Below, one piece after another: positions 13,978-20,323 of a stretch of 64,000 bases of DNA. The notes under the pieces are model-generated. The model was not told where the DNA came from, searched no databases, and worked only from the letters and a program-made list of their open reading frames with translations. How positions within the stretch are numbered: position 1 is the stretch's first letter; each line of letters starts with the position of its first letter. A program made the position numbers and the translations under genes. This stretch comes from Mycolicibacterium mageritense (lineage in GTDB: Bacteria; Actinomycetota; Actinomycetes; Mycobacteriales; Mycobacteriaceae), in contig NZ_AP022567.1 of NCBI RefSeq assembly GCF_010727475.1, forward strand, positions 3,038,001 through 3,102,000. Direction: 5' to 3'.

Positions 13978-14900
13978 TGGCTCAGGTGCCGCCACCCCAA
14001 TGGTCTGAGGTGCAGTTCGCCGAGGACATTGCGAAGTCACGGGCATTGTTCGCCGAGGCGCGGATGCAGGAGCCGCTGGAGCAGTACATCGACCGCTTCG
14101 AGGAGTTCCGCCTTGCTGTTGAGGAACTCATCGAAGGCACGGTAGATCTGACGTTGCTCAAGGACCACGCCGTGGAGTTGCTGGTACGTCCCGAGATGTT
14201 GACCACCATTAGATTTCTCGCGTCACCTTGGATCAGCGAGGACGACTTGAAGGTGTTGGCGGACACCACGCTGAGTCAGCAGCGGTTACGCGCCGACGAT
14301 GGAGCTGGCGCGTACCGAGTCATCGACACAATCCTGGCGGGGTTGGACCGTAACAGGTTTCCGTGGGTGAGTGAGGACCGCAACCCGACAGCAGCCGAGC
14401 GAGAGGTGGCAGTCATTTCCACCGCCGCACTCATCGCTACCGAACGAGTGCGTACCGCCCGTCGCAACGAGTCCAAGGACGAGCAAGAAGAACTGGTGAC
14501 GGCGTACCTCATCAGTCGGGGCTTCACTCAAGTTCCGACCCGCACCATTTCCACATTGATCGACGCCCCCGCGCCTGGTGAGTTCTGCCGCGAGAGCATG
14601 TTCGGCAGCCGAAAGGCTGACCTCATCGTGCGGCTCGGGGACGGGCGGGTGATGCCGATTGAGTGCAAGGTGTCGAACTCGTCCACCAACTCGGTGAAGC
14701 GCATCAATAACGACGCTGCGGTGAAAGCGGTTGCTTGGATTGCTGAGTTCGGGAGGCTAGGCGCGGTGCCCGCTGCCGTAATCTCTGGGGTGTTCAAAGT
14801 CCACAACCTGGTCTCGGCGCAGACGGCAGGGCTGACCATCTTCTGGTCCCACGCCCTGGACGAGCTGGGCAAGTTCCTGGAAGCGACGAAAGCGAAGTAG
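13977..14900 (+). CDS. XamI-like type II restriction endonuclease, 307 aa
   Basis: A PD-(D/E)xK active site is visible: KADLIVRLGDG with D215, then MPIECKVSNS with E229 and K231. The gene follows the methylase directly. The sequence around ECKVSNSSTNSVKRINNDA and the overall length match what I recall of XamI-family endonucleases, which cut GTCGAC. The first ~130 residues are helical. GTG at 13977 overlaps the methylase TAG. With the methylase it forms a complete restriction-modification pair that could stabilise the element and exclude phages. Specificity is inferred from family memory and from the depletion of GTCGAC in the element. Confidence 0.8.
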   Translation: MAQVPPPQWSEVQFAEDIAKSRALFAEARMQEPLEQYIDRFEEFRLAVEELIEGTVDLTLLKDHAVELLVRPEMLTTIRFLASPWISEDDLKVLADTTLSQQRLRADDGAGAYRVIDTILAGLDRNRFPWVSEDRNPTAAEREVAVISTAALIATERVRTARRNESKDEQEELVTAYLISRGFTQVPTRTISTLIDAPAPGEFCRESMFGSRKADLIVRLGDGRVMPIECKVSNSSTNSVKRINNDAAVKAVAWIAEFGRLGAVPAAVISGVFKVHNLVSAQTAGLTIFWSHALDELGKFLEATKAK

Positions 14901-14904
14901 GGAC

Positions 14905-15195
14905 GTGACACCCGCGCAGCGCCTCGGTGTCCTGCTGTCCGACCTACGTACCCAGCGCGGGCTCACCCAGGAGCAGGTGGCGGATGCTGCGGGAATCAGC
15001 CGCAACCATCTCCAGCTCCTGGAATCAGGACTGGGTAACCGTGATGGTTCACCAGCCAACCCACGCCTGTCCACTCTCCAAGGACTCGCCACTGTGCTGG
15101 GTACTGACGTGCCAGCCCTAGTCACAGCAGCGTTCACCGACGACCATGGCACTATGAGTATCGACTCGCGAAACGCCGAGCTGTTTAGCGAGTAG
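14905..15195 (+). CDS. Xre-family regulator, 96 aa
   Basis: A canonical Xre HTH fills most of the protein: LGVLLSDLRTQRGLTQEQVADAAGISRNHLQLLESG, followed by NPRLSTLQGLATVLGTDVPAL. Length and fold are those of controller proteins of restriction-modification systems, but here the gene lies downstream of the nuclease. It begins with GTG four bases after the nuclease stop, so it is co-transcribed. It may control expression of the locus, perhaps through the palindrome at 12075. The last residues overlap the end of the opposing 68-aa gene. Confidence 0.8.
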   Translation: MTPAQRLGVLLSDLRTQRGLTQEQVADAAGISRNHLQLLESGLGNRDGSPANPRLSTLQGLATVLGTDVPALVTAAFTDDHGTMSIDSRNAELFSE

Positions 15196-15391
15196 TTGCG
15201 TTCGGGGTCCAGCGGTAGCCATCGTCCCAGTCCAAGACCCAAGTGCCACTAACGGAGTCTCCGCGCGAGCGCATGACTTCGGCAGCCGCCGTGATGGCGG
15301 TTTGGGTGTCGGCGTAGTTCTCGCCGACCTGTTCACCGTCCGCTGTGAGGAGCGCACCCAAAGGTGTTTCCGCGATTCGGTAATCGGTCAT
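15185..15391 (-). CDS. Small hypothetical protein, 68 aa
   Basis: A compact soluble protein reading MTDYRIAETPLGALLTADG, then QTAITAAAEVMRSRGDSVSGTWVLDWDDGYRW. It may be a small alpha/beta fold similar to the DUF-type accessory proteins of actinobacteriophages, but I recognise no family. It begins with ATGACC, the same start context as many genes of the element. It is convergent with the Xre gene and overlaps its 3' end by 11 bases. Monocistronic. No ribosome site stands out. Confidence 0.55.
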   Translation of the reverse strand: MTDYRIAETPLGALLTADGEQVGENYADTQTAITAAAEVMRSRGDSVSGTWVLDWDDGYRWTPNATTR

Positions 15392-15480
15392 CGCGTCATC
15401 GTGCCGTCAACCGACCGCCTGTGTTGGTGGAATCCTGCCGGACTTCATGAAGCACTCGCTCCCGTTCCTCTCGTCAAGGT

Positions 15481-15497
15481 GCTAACGCGACGTTAGC
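15481..15497. repeat. 17-bp palindrome GCTAACG-CGA-CGTTAGC, copy 2
   Basis: Identical over 17 bp to 4066-4082. It lies 24 bases upstream of the 19-bp box of module C. Perfect identity between two non-coding sites 11 kb apart implies selection or recent duplication. Confidence 0.75.
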
Positions 15498-15521
15498 AGC
15501 AAACCTACTCAGCGCCTAGTC

Positions 15522-15580
15522 GTACAGTACCCCTATACGCCTGACCAGGGTAAATTGTGGAATGTCAAGGTAAACTTGAC
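15522..15580 (+). promoter_or_regulatory. Repeated promoter-leader module, copy C
   Basis: Box GTACAGTACCCCTATACGC (15522-15540), CTGACCA, then GGGTAAAT with its TAAATT hexamer at 15551-15556. The dyad GTCAAG-GTAAA-CTTGAC spans 15564-15580. ATG 15583 is 42 nt from the box. With a start site ~7 nt after the -10, the transcript would begin almost at the dyad. Confidence 0.85.
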
Positions 15581-15582
15581 CT

Positions 15583-15795
15583 ATGACCACGCCCCACAGC
15601 AACGACGAGCGGCTATCCCGTATAGCCGATGCGTGGGACGCTGCCCAGGCAACCCGCCATGCCTCCCGTGAGAACCTCGCCCATGCAATTCGCGCTGGAC
15701 ACCGTGAAGGGCTCACCTACGCGGAAATCGGACGCTATCTCGGAATCAGTCGCGAGCGCGTACGCCAAATTGCACAGGAGGGACAGGACGCATGA
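15583..15795 (+). CDS. Small HTH protein C (module-driven regulator family), 70 aa
   Basis: The shortest family member and almost only the core. A charged helix (LSRIADAWDAAQATRHASRENLAHAIRAGHREG) leads into a sigma-region-4-like HTH (LTYAEIGRYLGISRERVRQIAQEG). Its recognition helix matches HTH B at 3362 almost exactly. The leader dyads of these two operons are also the most similar (GTCAAG versus GTCCAG). It is the first gene of an operon with a small membrane protein and a lipoprotein protease, joined by ATGA overlaps. Probably binds its own leader dyad; an inference. Confidence 0.8.
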   Translation: MTTPHSNDERLSRIADAWDAAQATRHASRENLAHAIRAGHREGLTYAEIGRYLGISRERVRQIAQEGQDA

Positions 15796-15965
15796 CCGCT
15801 GACCACGCCCTCACCATCACCGCTAGCACCGTGCTCGCTGTCACAGTGACCGCCCTGACCATCGCACTCGCAACGGCAGCCCCGCGTGAAGTGTCGCAGT
15901 CCCCAACCCCCACGCTCCCGGAGATGTACGCCGACGCGTGGAATCAACTCAAGGAATCACCATGA
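15792..15965 (+). CDS. Small single-pass membrane protein, 57 aa
   Basis: The ATG overlaps the stop of HTH C (ATGA), and its own TGA overlaps the ATG of the lipoprotein gene. One hydrophobic segment (TASTVLAVTVTALTIALATAA) spans residues ~10-30. A Pro/Ser-rich linker and a short C-terminal helix (LPEMYADAWNQLKES) follow. No signal-peptidase site is obvious, so it probably stays in the membrane with the tail outside. It is coupled to the secreted protease and may anchor or assist it. No family recognised. Confidence 0.7.
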   Translation: MTADHALTITASTVLAVTVTALTIALATAAPREVSQSPTPTLPEMYADAWNQLKESP

Positions 15966-17311
15966 CCACCCACCCCTTTCGAGCCTCGATTGCCTCGCTT
16001 ACCGCCGCTCTCTTGCTGACCTCGTGCGGGTCGCTGGCATTAATCCCTGAGCCCGATATCGCCGCAGGGGACACCGCTTCTACGTCCTCCGCGCCATCAG
16101 ACACCGCCTCGTCGTCCACGCTTCCCGAGGTGGAGGGCACGGACGGGGGAGACCTCGACCGCGTTGCAGCGCAGACCATCGCTGACATGCAGGAACTCGT
16201 TGACCTCCCCTCGACCCTCCGCCTCGTGTCGTGGGATTCGACCCAACCGCAGGGGAACTCGTGGTGCAGGGGAGAGATTAAGGACGCGCTGAGCAACGCC
16301 GTGGTGTGCCGCGTTGACCCGCTGCTAATCGGCTGGGACAGGACATTTCTCCGCAAGCTCCACGACGCGAACGGCGACCTCGGTATCGCGTTAGTCATCG
16401 CCCATGAAATGGGACATGTCGCCGACGTGACGAGCGACGCGGGAGAGGGCGATTCTGTGATTGTGCGTGAGCAGCGCGCCGATTGCGTTGCGGGAGCCTA
16501 TATCCGCTCACAACGGGACGCGGGCGAGATTCCTGAGGACGCCGTGGGCAACGCGTTCCTCGCCATGCTGTCCTTCGCCGACGTGCCCCTGAAGCCAGGG
16601 CAGAACCCCGCCGACGCACACGGCACGGGTGGTGAGCGGCTGAGCGCGATGCTCCAGGGCTTCAACGGGGATGTCGATGCCTGCCTCGCGATCACTCAGC
16701 CCGAGGTCGATGACCGCCGCTTGCGCCTCCCGCTGACCGCCGCCGAGGGCGAGGGTGACATGACCTGGAACCCCCGAGTGATTGACGGGGCATACAGCAC
16801 TGCAGTGGCGTTCACGGGCGCTGTGGAACCTCCTCGGTTCGTCTTCAGCCCCTGCCTCCCTGGCGACCGTCCCGCGACCATCTGCCCCGATGGAAGCGTG
16901 TACGTAACACCCGAATCCTTGACCTCGTACACCGACACCATCCGCCGCGCGGCGACTACCCGCGTGGGGGACGGGACTGGACTTGGTGTCCTCGTCAATA
17001 CCGTTGCGACTCGCTGGCTGGCGTCACAGGACATCCTCACCACAGGCGAGCAGGCAGCTCTCCGCGCAGCGTGCGTCGTGGGTATCACGCTGGCACGCAT
17101 GACCGTCGATGTGATTGGTGCTCCCATCCTGTTGTCCGCTGGCGACGTGGACGAAGCGTTGACCGAGGTGCTCGTGCGGGGGCTCACGACCTCCGACCGA
17201 GATGGGTTGGTTCCTGCGTCCGTCCCCGACAGGGTGCAGGCGTTCCTTGCAGGCGTCTACACCGTCACGGGACCAGGAGCGTGTGTGTCGATGTACCCCG
17301 AATCGCGCTAG
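15962..17311 (+). CDS. Lipoprotein zinc metallopeptidase-like protein, 449 aa
   Basis: A lipoprotein signal ends at LLLTSC with the modifiable Cys at 22. Residues ~40-75 are a Ser/Thr/Asp-rich linker. The catalytic motif HEMGH is at 148-152 within LVIAHEMGHVAD. EQRADCVAGAYI (~170-181) supplies a downstream acidic ligand, as in the neutral zinc metallopeptidase (YpfJ-like) family. The C-terminal half is unrecognised. It would act on the outer face of the membrane. ATG 15962 overlaps the upstream stop; a longer start at 15938 would lie inside the small membrane gene. Possible roles are cell-wall remodelling or processing of exported proteins of the element. Confidence 0.82.
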   Translation: MTTHPFRASIASLTAALLLTSCGSLALIPEPDIAAGDTASTSSAPSDTASSSTLPEVEGTDGGDLDRVAAQTIADMQELVDLPSTLRLVSWDSTQPQGNSWCRGEIKDALSNAVVCRVDPLLIGWDRTFLRKLHDANGDLGIALVIAHEMGHVADVTSDAGEGDSVIVREQRADCVAGAYIRSQRDAGEIPEDAVGNAFLAMLSFADVPLKPGQNPADAHGTGGERLSAMLQGFNGDVDACLAITQPEVDDRRLRLPLTAAEGEGDMTWNPRVIDGAYSTAVAFTGAVEPPRFVFSPCLPGDRPATICPDGSVYVTPESLTSYTDTIRRAATTRVGDGTGLGVLVNTVATRWLASQDILTTGEQAALRAACVVGITLARMTVDVIGAPILLSAGDVDEALTEVLVRGLTTSDRDGLVPASVPDRVQAFLAGVYTVTGPGACVSMYPESR

Positions 17312-17416
17312 GGGACGCCACTTTCCGTTGTCCCACTTCAGGCAGCCGACGCTCCGCCGCGAGGTGACCGCCGCGCCGCCAGCAGACCAGCGCTGACCTG
17401 CACGTATCCACGTCCC

Positions 17417-17447
17417 ACCCGAGACGGCCCAATGGGCCGTCTCGGGT
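17417..17447 (+). terminator. Long hairpin terminator after the lipoprotein operon
   Basis: ACCCGAGACGGCCC (17417-17430) and its perfect complement (17434-17447) flank an AAT loop, giving a 14-bp stem. There is no T-run, as is common for mycobacterial terminators. It separates the lipoprotein operon from module D. Confidence 0.8.
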
Positions 17448-17481
17448 GCAGAGCATCCCGAAGCGCGCTGACCTGGGCTTC

Positions 17482-17541
17482 GTACAGTCCCCCTATACAC
17501 GATATTAGGGACAATAGTCAAATGTCTATGTAACATAGTCA
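17482..17541 (+). promoter_or_regulatory. Repeated promoter-leader module, copy D
   Basis: Box GTACAGTCCCCCTATACAC (17482-17500), then GGGACAAT as the -10-like element. The dyad TGTCTATG-TAA-CATAGTCA (17523-17541) has one mismatch. ATG 17544 is 43 nt from the box. The CTGA stretch seen in copies B, C and E is absent here. Confidence 0.8.
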
Positions 17542-17543
17542 TC

Positions 17544-18422
17544 ATGACCGCAGCTCTCGCCCTGCCCTTCGCCACCAGCGCCCCGCTGTCCTCGGTGCCG
17601 ACCGTGGTACCGCAGGGCGCGGCGTACGCAATGCCCAAGCTCCCGAGCCGCTGTGAGCCGCGTGTGGACGGACGCGGGTATCACCTGCCCGCTGTCCCCG
17701 ATTCCGACGCCCCAGCGCCTCCGTACGCGCGTGCCACGACCGTTGCGAAGACGCTGGAGGAGCGCGGCGGACTGACCAAGTGGTCGCTCAACCAGGTGCT
17801 TGCAGGCTTGACCTCGAATCCCGCGCTCCTGGCGGGATTGGACGCTGATGCTGACAACGACACCATCGACCACGTAGCCGAACTCGCGCACGCCGCCGCT
17901 GGTGCTGGAGACGCGGCGACCTTCGGTACCGCTGTGCACGCGTGGGCGGAAGCCGTGGATTTGGGCGTGTGCACCGTGGACGAGGTGCCTGAGGAACTCC
18001 GTGGACATGTCCGCGCCTACCGCGCCGCGTGCCTCGCGGCAGGGCTGACGGTGGTGCCCGAACTCGTGGAATGCGTCATCTACAACCACATCACGGGAGC
18101 CGCTGGGCGCATCGACCGCATCATGCGCGACGCTGACGGGCAGCTCGTCATCGTTGACCTGAAGACCAGCTCCTCACTCAAGAACAGCTTGCTGAGCATC
18201 GGCGTCCAGCTCGCGCAGTACGCATCTGCCTCTTGGCTTCTGAGCGCTGACGGCACGCACTGGCTCCCGTTCCCCGAGGTGCGCCAGGACATCGCCGTGG
18301 TTGTCCATGTCCCCGCGAAGGTGGACGACCAGCCCTACGCCGACGTGCTCGACATCGACCTGACCCGAGGACTGGACAACCTGTACCTCGCTGTAGAGGT
18401 GCGCGAAACCCGCGCTGCTTGA
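17544..18422 (+). CDS. PD-(D/E)xK nuclease of the RecB/Cas4-like family, 292 aa
   Basis: Three signature blocks of RecB-type nucleases occur in order: GAAGRIDRIMRDADG with D191, LVIVDLKTSS with D205 and K207, and QLAQYASASW with the Gln/Tyr motif at ~225. The upstream FGTAVHAWAEA supplies the usual His. No helicase domain and no Fe-S cysteine cluster of true Cas4 can be seen. No CRISPR is present in the window. Such proteins on phages and elements act in recombination or end processing during replication. It is the first gene of the module-D operon. Confidence 0.85.
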   Translation: MTAALALPFATSAPLSSVPTVVPQGAAYAMPKLPSRCEPRVDGRGYHLPAVPDSDAPAPPYARATTVAKTLEERGGLTKWSLNQVLAGLTSNPALLAGLDADADNDTIDHVAELAHAAAGAGDAATFGTAVHAWAEAVDLGVCTVDEVPEELRGHVRAYRAACLAAGLTVVPELVECVIYNHITGAAGRIDRIMRDADGQLVIVDLKTSSSLKNSLLSIGVQLAQYASASWLLSADGTHWLPFPEVRQDIAVVVHVPAKVDDQPYADVLDIDLTRGLDNLYLAVEVRETRAA

Positions 18423-18465
18423 CCCTGAATCCCTGACCCCTACCAACCGACAAGGAACCCCACAC

Positions 18466-18738
18466 ATGACCAAGTACACCGACGATGAACTCATAGAGCT
18501 GCTGACCGCCGACCAGGCGGCGCACGACGCGATGCACGCGAAACTCCGCGCCATCACTACCGAAATCGCCGAGGCGCAACGCCATCTCGCCGAACTGCGG
18601 GAGCGCCGTCACGACACCATCACCACCGCGCGGGCAATGGGTTGGACATGGCAGCGTGTGGGGGACGCCTTGGGCATTCCCCGAAACGCGGTTCAGCAGA
18701 TTGTGCGCCTGGGGGAGGAGCGCCGTGGACGCGACTGA
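18466..18738 (+). CDS. Small HTH protein D (module-driven regulator family), 90 aa
   Basis: An N-terminal helix-rich half (LIELLTADQAAHDAMHAKLRAITTEIAEAQRHLAELRERRHD) is followed by an HTH, MGWTWQRVGDALGIPRNAVQQIVRLGEE. Layout and spacing match HTH C and E. The recognition helix differs (PRNAVQQI instead of SRERVRQI), and so does the leader dyad of its operon. ATG 18466 lies 43 bases after the nuclease gene. It is the second gene of the module-D operon, overlapping the next gene. Confidence 0.8.
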   Translation: MTKYTDDELIELLTADQAAHDAMHAKLRAITTEIAEAQRHLAELRERRHDTITTARAMGWTWQRVGDALGIPRNAVQQIVRLGEERRGRD

Positions 18739-19108
18739 TAGTGCAGATAGGCTGTCCCGCATCCCCCTGGACGCCGAGTACGCGGCACAGTGGGGCGTTG
18801 AGAACTTGTGCGCGGGTTGGACTCCCGCCGAAATACGGGACGCTGCTGCAATGTGCGCGGAGTTCGCGACGGCGTACCTCGACCTGATCCACGCGTTTGA
18901 ATCGACCGCTGCCGCCGTATCGGCGTTGCACATGACCACTCCCGTTGACATCGCGCCGCTGTTCCGTGGCATGGAGATTCAGAACGCCACTTGGACGGAG
19001 CGCCTTATCGCAGACGCGGACGCGAACCGTCGCTCGGCGATAGATAACGTCCGCGCCGCTGGCGCTCTGCTCTGGCTCGCAGGGCAGCGGGAGTCGGGCG
19101 CGTCATGA
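18725..19108 (+). CDS. Hypothetical helical protein, 127 aa
   Basis: Begins with GTG overlapping the end of HTH D by 14 bases, so it is translationally coupled. The sequence is mostly helical (TPAEIRDAAAMCAEFATAYLDLIHAFESTAAAVSAL, then NATWTERLIADADANRRSAIDNVRAAGALLWLAG), with a central proline kink at TTPVDIAPLF. Such two-helix proteins resemble WXG-like or structural accessory proteins in shape only. No motif identifies a family. It is the last gene of the module-D operon. Confidence 0.65.
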   Translation: MDATDSADRLSRIPLDAEYAAQWGVENLCAGWTPAEIRDAAAMCAEFATAYLDLIHAFESTAAAVSALHMTTPVDIAPLFRGMEIQNATWTERLIADADANRRSAIDNVRAAGALLWLAGQRESGAS

Positions 19109-19119
19109 CGTTTGCCGAG

Positions 19120-19145
19120 CCTTGTGTTGAGCCGACGTTAACACC
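19120..19145. repeat. Degenerate copy of the CGACGTTA site
   Basis: GCCGACGTTAACAC matches the right half of the palindromes at 4066 and 15481 (CGCGACGTTAGC), with GTGTT to the left forming a weak dyad. It lies about 20 bases upstream of the 19-bp box of module E, a position similar to that of copy 2 before module C. Confidence 0.5.
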
Positions 19146-19162
19146 CTGGACGAGAGCCGACC

Positions 19163-19224
19163 GTACAGTCCCCCTATACGCTCTGACCTGGTGTAATGGG
19201 TTGACCTTCACGTACCATGAGGGT
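19163..19224 (+). promoter_or_regulatory. Repeated promoter-leader module, copy E
   Basis: Box GTACAGTCCCCCTATACGC (19163-19181), CTGACC, then GGTGTAAT as the -10-like element. A dyad ACCTTCA/TGAGGGT (19204-19224) includes one pair that is G-U in RNA. ATG 19225 is 43 nt from the box and abuts the dyad. Confidence 0.8.
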
Positions 19225-19455
19225 ATGACCGATGACGACTCACGAGTGTTGCTGGAGCAGCGTCTCGATGACGCTTGTGCAGAGCATCGCCGTGCGTTGC
19301 AAGCGCTACGGGAGGCGCGTGTAGTACGCAACGCCGCCGTCGCCGACGCTCGCGCTGGTGGGTTGACCTGGGAGCGCATCGCCGACCACTTCGGTGTAGT
19401 GCCCACCGCGCCGATTGCATGGATGCACCGCGCCAATTGCGAAGGGGGACACTGA
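19225..19455 (+). CDS. Small HTH protein E (module-driven regulator family), 76 aa
   Basis: A charged N-terminal helix (VLLEQRLDDACAEHRRALQALREARVVRNAAVADARAGG) leads into LTWERIADHFGVVPTAPIAWMHRA, the most diverged HTH of the family. The start at 19225, not an upstream ATG at 19105, is fixed by the 43-nt box spacing. It is the first gene of the long operon encoding the type VII-substrate-like proteins. It ends two bases before the next ATG. As in the other module operons, a private autoregulator is the likeliest role. Confidence 0.75.
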   Translation: MTDDDSRVLLEQRLDDACAEHRRALQALREARVVRNAAVADARAGGLTWERIADHFGVVPTAPIAWMHRANCEGGH

Positions 19456-19456
19456 C

Positions 19457-20323
19457 ATGGCTAGCGCTGATGACCTCATTGACCTATTCGCGAAGGGCGT
19501 GCGGATGGGAGAGGACACTGCGAAGGCGGGCGCGAACGCTGCCGATGGACTGAAGACCGCAGCCCGTTCCACTGACGGTGCTGCTGATGCCACTCATGCC
19601 GCTGACACCGCTACTGACGGCGCTCGTGCCACGGACGGTGCCACCATCCCCGATGTCCACGGCAAGGATTGGGTGAAGGTGTCCCCTGCGGGGGACAAGC
19701 CTGACGGCAAGAGCGGGGGATTCCTGGATTGGGCGAAGCGTCACAAGCGCGGTCTGGGAGTTGGACTGGGAGCCGCAGGGCTCGGAACCGCTGGCGTCCT
19801 CGGATACCGCGCGCTGAGCGGCGGCGACAGCGGAGGAACGTCCCACGAAGACATCATCTCCCCTCCTGGTGGTCTCGTCGGCGATGCAAAGCGCGCTGTA
19901 GGAGCTGGGGACGGGACGAACGGAGCCATCGTGAAGATGGACACAGCCGTCGTTCGCCAGCTCGCCGCTGACCTACGCACCCAAGCCGATAACGCTGCTG
20001 CCCTGGCGACCTCTGCTCCTGACGCTTTCGCCGCGTACCGCGCGTGGCTGACGAGGGACGGACTGGGCGCGCCTACCCGTGACGGCAAGGCATCGCCTGT
20101 GGTCGCGGACTTCGACGCCGCCCTCGTTGAGGCTGAGAAGCGCTACATCGCTGTGGCGCAAGGGCTCTCCGCGCAGTTCGAGGGTGACGCCGTGAAGCTG
20201 GAACGCGTCGCCGCTGAGTGGGAGGACATGGAGACGGGCAACGCGGAATCCATCAACTCCGTGGACACCACCGTGACCCATGCTAACCCCGCCGCAACAC
20301 CACCTAAGGACGTGCTCCTATGA
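19457..20323 (+). CDS. Membrane-spanning protein with EspC/WXG-like C-terminal domain, 288 aa
   Basis: The N-terminal ~65 residues are rich in Ala, Asp and Thr. A basic stretch and a hydrophobic segment follow (WAKRHKRGLGVGLGAAGLGTAGVLGYRAL), suggesting one membrane span near residues 95-115. Residues ~155-285 read as a helical hairpin: VKMDTAVVRQLAADLRTQADNAAA, then VVADFDAALVEAEKRYIAVAQGL, ending AVKLERVAAEWEDME. This resembles mycobacterial EspC/WXG100-type secretion substrates in pattern. A strict YxxxD/E tail is not seen. GGGGG lies before the ATG. It may be exported by, or dock to, a host ESX system; an inference. Confidence 0.6.
   Translation: MASADDLIDLFAKGVRMGEDTAKAGANAADGLKTAARSTDGAADATHAADTATDGARATDGATIPDVHGKDWVKVSPAGDKPDGKSGGFLDWAKRHKRGLGVGLGAAGLGTAGVLGYRALSGGDSGGTSHEDIISPPGGLVGDAKRAVGAGDGTNGAIVKMDTAVVRQLAADLRTQADNAAALATSAPDAFAAYRAWLTRDGLGAPTRDGKASPVVADFDAALVEAEKRYIAVAQGLSAQFEGDAVKLERVAAEWEDMETGNAESINSVDTTVTHANPAATPPKDVLL

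Noticed and set aside
15555..15569. GGAATGTCAAG at module C resembles the mycobacteriophage L5 stoperator (GGTGGMTGTCAAG)
   Set aside because: Only the TGTCAAG part matches, and the equivalent position in the four other modules has different sequence. The similarity is best explained as chance from the private dyad.
17544..18422. Cas4-like nuclease as part of a CRISPR-Cas system
   Set aside because: No CRISPR repeats and no other cas genes are in the window, and the four-Cys iron-sulfur cluster of Cas4 is absent. RecB-type phage/plasmid nuclease is the better reading.
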